From a bacterium (GTDB lineage: Bacteria; UBP7; UBA6624): DNA of 10,073 nt. A program made the position numbers and the translations under genes. Position 1 is the stretch's first letter, and each line of letters starts with the position of its first letter. Below, one piece after another: positions 5,816 to 10,073 of the stretch. The stretch spans positions 1-10,073 of the forward strand of contig JACNFQ010000073.1 of the NCBI GenBank assembly GCA_014384545.1, read 5' to 3'. Below the pieces are notes generated by a model. The model saw only the letters and a program-made list of their open reading frames with translations. It did no database searches and was not told the origin of the DNA.

Positions 5816-8800
5816 CCCTTCCTCTCTGGTGCACCCAATCTCTTGATAACCTCAGGGGGCTCGTCCAGAATCCATCTCTCTGCGATCCGATTGAACGGTC
5901 CTCTTGCGGAGACAGGGAAGGGTCGTGGACTATGGGCACCGCCCCCCTTTTCTGGGCGCCATGATGGTCCCGCCAACGACCCAGAAACTAAGAAATCTAA
6001 GGGGTGAGCACCGTACCCAGACATCAACTCCTCTACCCGTGAAAAGGAGATGGTTGAAGGCAGAAAAAGATCTGTTCTCTCCCGTTCTGCGGGGTCCATT
6101 AGATTGGCGCGGGCATCTTCAACACGGCGGTATTCTTCTGGTTTTTTCTCGGGTCCAAAGTCTTTCAAGCGACGGAAATACGCCGCCTCAATCTCTTTAT
6201 CTGTAGCAGTCACTTCAACCCCTAAGTCTCTATACCCCCTAATCCGCATCCTGATACCCTCCAAACTATCCTCCCAAGTCGCCCTATCAATAAGCCGAAG
6301 ACGGGCAGGATCCTTGAACCTCTCTGCAATAGAGATGATCTCGGTCACCATCCCAAACCAGATCTTCCTCTGCCCATCTTCTCCTGATTGGGATCTCCAC
6401 ATCTGAAGCAATCGCTCCCAATGGGGTTGAGCCTTGTCCAAGCGATCTGCCAAGGTATGGAGAGTCGCTAGATTCTGTGTCGCCACCTCCTTTGAGAGAG
6501 GTTGAGAAAGTGCCTTCGTAAAGAGGGTCTCGGCCCGGCGATACCTTTTCGAATCCATCTCTTCAACACCCTTCGCTACTGCGACCGCTCCCCGGAGACC
6601 ATCCAATAAGAGTGCCCCGATACCCAAATGCCCCGCACGCTCCCACGCTTTTTCAGCACCTGCAAAATCACCCGTTTCAAGGAACCAATACCCCAAGACG
6701 GTATACCCCCTTGCTCTGCCGATTCCTGTGCCCAAATCTCTTGGAGAGCCTTCAAGAACTTTGTGTAATAGGACAATTGCCTCGTCCTTCTTGCCCCAAC
6801 GAATCAAAGCCCACGCCGCCAATATCGCTCTGATTCCAGACTTAGGCATCTTGAAATCAGCAGGTGGTGGAAGTCCCTGTGCAGCACGAACGGCTGCTGC
6901 AAGAGCGGGTCCGGCACTTTCAGAAATCAATCCAATCAGCGATACGAGGTCTGCCTCCGATCCTTCCTCATATCGGGAAGATAAGAGAATGCGACCCAGC
7001 CTTGACGCATCCAAAGGTTCAGTCGCTCCCGCTCTTATCCCATCTACCAGATGGGTCCTCCCCTTATCCTCGTCACCTGCACGCCACGCCAACCACCCTA
7101 GGTCTGACCGCAAGGAGGGAGGGAGTTCTCCCCGTCCTACCTTCTCCAATCGCTTCCATGCCCCCAGAGGGGGTGCAGCGCCCAACCATTGTTGGAGAAG
7201 ACGAGGGTCCTCTCCTATCATCAACGCTCGTTCCACAACTTCTCTTGCCTCTGATGCCTGCCCCGCTTCCAATAGATCTCCCACCCAGCGATGGGCAACT
7301 TCAACGATCCCTTGAAGACAACGAGGATCTTGCCGAACGCGCCATCCATCTCGATACTTCTTCTCTGCTTTCTCCCACTCCCCTTCTCTAGCAAGGGAAA
7401 AAGCTGTCGCAATCGCCATCTCTACCCGCAAACCATCTGCCAATCCTCCCGCCAAAGCGAGGTCTTCTTCACGCAATGCGGATTCGCCCCCCGCCGAGAG
7501 CATCAGTCGGGCAAATCGGGCTGCCCCCTTCGGACTTTCACCCGTACGATGGAACGCCTTTCTTGCTGCCCTATTATCCCCCAGCTCCTCCTCACAAAGC
7601 CCCTCTCTAACAGCCGACCACCCCTTGCCCAATGTGGCATAGGTGGACTGGGATTCTTTGAATTTTCCTCTTGCTTCGCCCACCCTTGCCTTCAGGTAGT
7701 CCCCCAATCTCCCCTCTACTTTTTCAACCCAGGACTCTGCCAAATCTGGTTGATTAGCGAGGAGTGCCATCCACACTCCCCACGCTCTGGCTTGGGGTGC
7801 CAACGGTTCAGGCAATGAAGAAAGGAAAGAAAAAGCACCAAGGCTATCCTCTCTTGCGGTGTTCGCTAAGAAACTCCCCAGGAGAGGGTGGTGCCCCACA
7901 GGGGGATTCTCCTGCCACCGCTCTCGTAGGGCGTCTCTCGCTTCTCTGGGCCAAGGAGAAGGCATAAGTCCTGACAAGAACGAGATATCCTCTGAAGATC
8001 TCATCAGAACCGCCAGACCTTCTGGAGAGCAACTCCTTTGTGAAGCTGCCCTACCCAAGACTTCTAGGATCTGAGGAGTAGGTGTGGAAGAGGAGAGGAG
8101 ACGGGCAGCGGGGCCAAGAAGAGAAGGCGTTGCTAAAGCTAAAGTAGCGACTTCTTTCTCTAAACCATCCACTTCTCCATCGCTCACAAGGAGATCTCTT
8201 GCCAAAGATGTTCTGATTTCCTCCCCCTCTTTTCCCCTTGCTCCCTCCACCAAGACCGCTTGGAAGGCCTCTCTCCACCCTGTTGAAAGTGGGGGGGAGA
8301 GATTCTTGGCAGCCCACGCTGCCATCACACTCTCGTCAGGGTGGTTAGCAAGGAACCATAAAACACCCTTTTTTCCTTTTTCGCTCCATTCATTTGCAGC
8401 ACAAAGACCTCTTACAAACGCCTCTCTCAGGTCCCCCTTCTTCTTCCTCTTTAGCAACTTCCTAGCACTTGGAAGCAAGGGGGCAGGAACGATTTCTAGG
8501 TTCTTGATATGGGCTACGAGAGAATCTTCCATACCTTGGGGATCTTCAACGATCCATTGCGCTCTGGTGTCGTCGTCTAGGTTGGGATTCCAAGCACCAA
8601 GCTTTCTAAAAACGCTCTCCCCATGACTCAAGGCTAGCTCCAGCCAAGGACCTGTGGTCGGCTTGGCTCCGCCCTCAACCATGGTCTCCAAAGCAGGGAG
8701 AATCTCGGAAAGAGAGCCTCCCTCTTCGGCAATCCACTCGGCTGCCCGTTCAAACCAATCCGCGGTCTGTTCCGCCTTGAGAGCCCAGACCGCCCAATCT

Positions 8801-9003
8801 GAAAGTGCTGCCGATTTCTCTTTGGGTTTCAGTTTTCCCCACCCTAGATGGATCGTCTTGCAGGCGAGGTCAAATCTCTTTTTCTGGGCTAGTTTCACAC
8901 TCTTGGCATGGGGGTTTCCGAAGGAGAAGAGCGACATGAGTAGGATTCTAGTTTGGAGTCTGGCTTTGAGCCCAAAGAAGGAGAGCGCGAGGAGCCCCAC
9001 CAT
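5812..9003 (-). CDS. Large membrane-anchored helical-repeat (TPR-like) protein with a degenerate J-like domain
   Basis: The product has 1063 residues from the ATG at 9003, and I do not recognise a named family. The N-terminus is a short hydrophobic anchor (residues 2-11, then a basic stretch, then 20-27), with no lipobox or cleavage motif. Most of the rest is Ala/Leu/Trp-rich paired helices like degenerate tetratricopeptide repeats, best seen at about 436-488, 528-593 and 763-863 (for example GDFAGAEKAWERA). Residues 922-978 resemble a DnaJ J domain: YRDLGVEVTATDKEIEAAYF, then a DARANLMDPAERERTD ending. The HPDK loop reads GPEK (950-953), so stimulation of DnaK-type ATPases is doubtful. Start choice is uncertain. 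A TGA at 9033-9031 limits the upstream side. TTG at 9024 directly abuts AAGGAG, ATG at 9003 is 21 bases from it, and ATG at 8937 lies just after the rsmG stop. The end overlaps the next start as ATGA. A scaffold or assembly role is inference. Confidence 0.88.
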   Translation of the reverse strand: MVGLLALSFFGLKARLQTRILLMSLFSFGNPHAKSVKLAQKKRFDLACKTIHLGWGKLKPKEKSAALSDWAVWALKAEQTADWFERAAEWIAEEGGSLSEILPALETMVEGGAKPTTGPWLELALSHGESVFRKLGAWNPNLDDDTRAQWIVEDPQGMEDSLVAHIKNLEIVPAPLLPSARKLLKRKKKGDLREAFVRGLCAANEWSEKGKKGVLWFLANHPDESVMAAWAAKNLSPPLSTGWREAFQAVLVEGARGKEGEEIRTSLARDLLVSDGEVDGLEKEVATLALATPSLLGPAARLLSSSTPTPQILEVLGRAASQRSCSPEGLAVLMRSSEDISFLSGLMPSPWPREARDALRERWQENPPVGHHPLLGSFLANTAREDSLGAFSFLSSLPEPLAPQARAWGVWMALLANQPDLAESWVEKVEGRLGDYLKARVGEARGKFKESQSTYATLGKGWSAVREGLCEEELGDNRAARKAFHRTGESPKGAARFARLMLSAGGESALREEDLALAGGLADGLRVEMAIATAFSLAREGEWEKAEKKYRDGWRVRQDPRCLQGIVEVAHRWVGDLLEAGQASEAREVVERALMIGEDPRLLQQWLGAAPPLGAWKRLEKVGRGELPPSLRSDLGWLAWRAGDEDKGRTHLVDGIRAGATEPLDASRLGRILLSSRYEEGSEADLVSLIGLISESAGPALAAAVRAAQGLPPPADFKMPKSGIRAILAAWALIRWGKKDEAIVLLHKVLEGSPRDLGTGIGRARGYTVLGYWFLETGDFAGAEKAWERAGHLGIGALLLDGLRGAVAVAKGVEEMDSKRYRRAETLFTKALSQPLSKEVATQNLATLHTLADRLDKAQPHWERLLQMWRSQSGEDGQRKIWFGMVTEIISIAERFKDPARLRLIDRATWEDSLEGIRMRIRGYRDLGVEVTATDKEIEAAYFRRLKDFGPEKKPEEYRRVEDARANLMDPAERERTDLFLPSTISFSRVEELMSGYGAHPLDFLVSGSLAGPSWRPEKGGGAHSPRPFPVSARGPFNRIAERWILDEPPEVIKRLGAPERKG
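6070..6240 (-). other. J-like domain lacking the HPD motif (inside the large TPR-like protein)
   Basis: These 57 codons align by eye with the J domain of DnaJ: the Y-x-x-LGV opening, the D-x-E-I-x-x-AY helix II, and the A-x-x-x-L-x-DP-x-x-R-x-x-D helix III/IV end. The invariant HPD between helices II and III is GPE (codons 6156-6148), followed by K as in HPDK. This fits a J-like or diverged J domain used for binding and not for Hsp70 activation; the loss of function is inferred from known HPD mutants. Confidence 0.65.
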
Positions 9004-9544
9004 TACAACTGTAAGGATAGGCAACTCCTTTCACGGGGAGAAGAGGGGGGGGGGATGATCCCCCCGCAAAGAGAATGAGGAACCCTCCTTTTCTGACAAA
9101 AGGCCATAACCACTTTGCGGCTTCAACAGGAGGAGCCAAAGCTCTCGCTGTCACCAAATCAAAACGCCCCTTTAGCCTCTTGGGCAAATTGCGAACATCT
9201 TCACAAACGACATCCCCTCGCAGGTCCATCTTTGAGACCGTTTCCCTTAGCCATTCTGCACGCTTTTTTCCCCTCTCTACAAATGTGGGCAATAGGTCAG
9301 GAAAGAGGCAAGACAACGGGATACCATTGAGACCATTCCCCGACCCCACATCTAGCCATGAACCCTGTGTGGGGAACAAGGTGGGATATCTCTCTGTGGC
9401 AATGACACTGTCCATCACCCCTTGATCCCATCGTGCTTCGTCGCTCTTCCATCCTGCTGCCCGAAAGGGAGCTTTCTGTAGGAGACGATCAAATCTCTCA
9501 AGTCTCACTTTTAGCGCTTCGTTCAACGAAGGGACCTCCTCCAT
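8948..9544 (-). CDS. rsmG: 16S rRNA (guanine527-N7)-methyltransferase RsmG (GidB)
   Basis: RsmG uses S-adenosylmethionine to methylate N7 of G527 in the 530 loop of 16S rRNA; in other bacteria its loss gives low-level streptomycin resistance. The 198-residue product has the family's Rossmann fold. The SAM-binding glycine motif DVGSGNGLNGIPL is at residues 65-77, followed by the acidic and basic stretch FVERGKKRAEWL (88-99) and the conserved VTARALAP (131-138). The C-terminal RALLLW strand (186-191) matches the family's last strand. The length is slightly short for the family (about 200-240). The usual NLT segment before the DSV motif (45-47) is not evident, so the N-terminal helical region is diverged. 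The ATG at 9544 overlaps the lpxB end; a GAGGT lies about ten bases upstream. Ten consecutive C on the coding strand (9054-9045) sit in codons 163-167. The stop is TAG at 8950-8948, inside the 5' end of the next gene. Confidence 0.93.
   Translation of the reverse strand: MEEVPSLNEALKVRLERFDRLLQKAPFRAAGWKSDEARWDQGVMDSVIATERYPTLFPTQGSWLDVGSGNGLNGIPLSCLFPDLLPTFVERGKKRAEWLRETVSKMDLRGDVVCEDVRNLPKRLKGRFDLVTARALAPPVEAAKWLWPFVRKGGFLILFAGGSSPPPLLPVKGVAYPYSCNGGAPRALLLWAQSQTPN
9045..9054. repeat. Run of ten G (C10 on the rsmG coding strand)
   Basis: Ten uninterrupted G bases on the plus strand are read as C in rsmG, encoding Ser-Pro-Pro-Pro near residue 165. The reading frame on both sides gives a sensible RsmG, including the final RALLLW strand, so the length as written is in frame. 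Such tracts are slippage-prone in replication and in sequencing. Confidence 0.95.
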
Positions 9545-10073
9545 CTTGAGACCTCAACCTCCCAATCAGACCCTTCACGATAAGCATGGGCTAGACTTTC
9601 TAGAATTCTCCTTTCTTTCTCGGTTTCGCTCCTCATTAGGGCTTCCGCGAGTGCATCTGCCGTTGCTCGCCCTTGGATAAACTCAGGGACGATTTCATCC
9701 CCCGCCATCAGATTGGGATGAGTCCAGTAAGGGGGAGCCTTTTGTCCTAGTTTTATCCATGCCCAAAGAAGGGGAGAACCCTTATAGGCTGCCACTGCAG
9801 GTGTTCCTCTAACGACCGCTTCTTGGAGTGCGGTGCCCGATGCGACCAACGCTTTTTGACACCGCTCCAAAAGGGCACCTCCTTCCTTACAATCTCGTTC
9901 TATCCCCGGAGGGAGTTTCCCCACAATCCCAAAGGGATCAGAGACAACGACCCGCTTAGCCCAATCCACTAGAGAAGCGGCTTTTATGAAAGTATTCTTG
10001 TGCCGAGTGATCTCATCGGCGCGGCTTCCTGGCAAGAGAGCCAAGAGTCCTTTTTCGCGTTTGACAGAAGGGG
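9523..10073 (-). CDS. lpxB: Lipid-A-disaccharide synthase LpxB, C-terminal part (5' end outside window)
   Basis: LpxB is a GT19 glycosyltransferase that joins UDP-2,3-diacylglucosamine and lipid X into the lipid A disaccharide at the inner face of the cytoplasmic membrane. The frame is open to the right edge (first full codon 10071-10069) and ends with TGA at 9525-9523, giving 182 visible residues, roughly half of the usual 380 or so. Family motifs seen in order are LALLPGSRADEI near the start, ASGTALQEAVVRGTP in the middle (the donor-binding region of the second Rossmann fold), AAYKGSPL, and HPNLMAGDEIVPEFIQG. The TTG at 10044 lies inside the LLPGSR motif and is not a real start. The stop overlaps the start of rsmG by 22 bases. 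An lpxB gene implies an LPS-bearing outer membrane. The match is clear; only the missing N-terminal half is unseen. Confidence 0.94.
   Translation of the reverse strand, partial: PSVKREKGLLALLPGSRADEITRHKNTFIKAASLVDWAKRVVVSDPFGIVGKLPPGIERDCKEGGALLERCQKALVASGTALQEAVVRGTPAVAAYKGSPLLWAWIKLGQKAPPYWTHPNLMAGDEIVPEFIQGRATADALAEALMRSETEKERRILESLAHAYREGSDWEVEVSRWRRSLR

Noticed and set aside
6728-7315. Plus-strand open frame of 195 codons opposite the large TPR-like gene
   Set aside because: The translation is Ser/Pro/Arg/Ala-rich without hydrophobic core or motif, as expected of antisense frames here; the minus frame is continuous and protein-like.
8291-8297. Run of seven G inside the large TPR-like gene
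   Set aside because: It is shorter, in frame and not at a functional boundary; not worth a separate repeat entry.
1-10073. Promoters, terminators, tRNA genes, CRISPR or insertion sequences
   Set aside because: Every base lies in or within a few bases of a minus-strand gene, and no hairpin with a T-run, tRNA-like fold, direct-repeat array or transposase frame was seen by eye.

Overview
The window is a single, almost gap-free run of ten genes, all read on the minus strand, so transcription goes from the right edge (10073) to the left edge (1). Both end genes are cut by the window. No RNA gene, mobile element, CRISPR array, internal promoter or terminator could be recognised, and no intergenic stretch exceeds a few bases. 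An lpxB gene (lipid A synthesis) means the source is very probably a diderm bacterium with lipopolysaccharide. Base composition looks balanced, near half G+C by eye. The phylum cannot be fixed from the sequence. From memory, the DUF6754/GlmL-like set is known mostly from Chloroflexota, Armatimonadota and candidate phyla; that is recall, not a search.

Right part (8948-10073): the C-terminal half of LpxB, overlapping by 22 bases the start of rsmG, the 16S rRNA m7G methyltransferase gene. The rsmG C-terminal region carries a run of ten C on the coding strand.

Middle (5097-9003): a very large helical-repeat protein with an N-terminal membrane anchor and a degenerate J-like domain near its C-terminus, then a 146-residue membrane protein with a possible PH-like domain, then a 93-residue protein with one hydrophobic stretch. 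None has a function I can name.

Left part (1-5100): a GlmL/'MutL'-type ASKHA ATPase (the glutamate-mutase accessory family, not the mismatch-repair MutL). It is followed by a barrel-sandwich plus KOW-like protein, a DUF6754 membrane protein, a six-helix membrane protein, and a further membrane-anchored protein that runs off the window.

From 9003 leftward the genes are joined by 1- or 4-base stop/start overlaps (ATGA, GTGA, TTGA, TAATG), so they are very likely co-transcribed and translationally coupled. The most interesting reading is that the left part encodes an undescribed membrane-associated assembly. It would be driven or matured by a GlmL-like ATPase without any cobalamin mutase subunit in view, and the TPR/J-like protein and the two small proteins may belong to it. 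That functional link is inference from gene order only.
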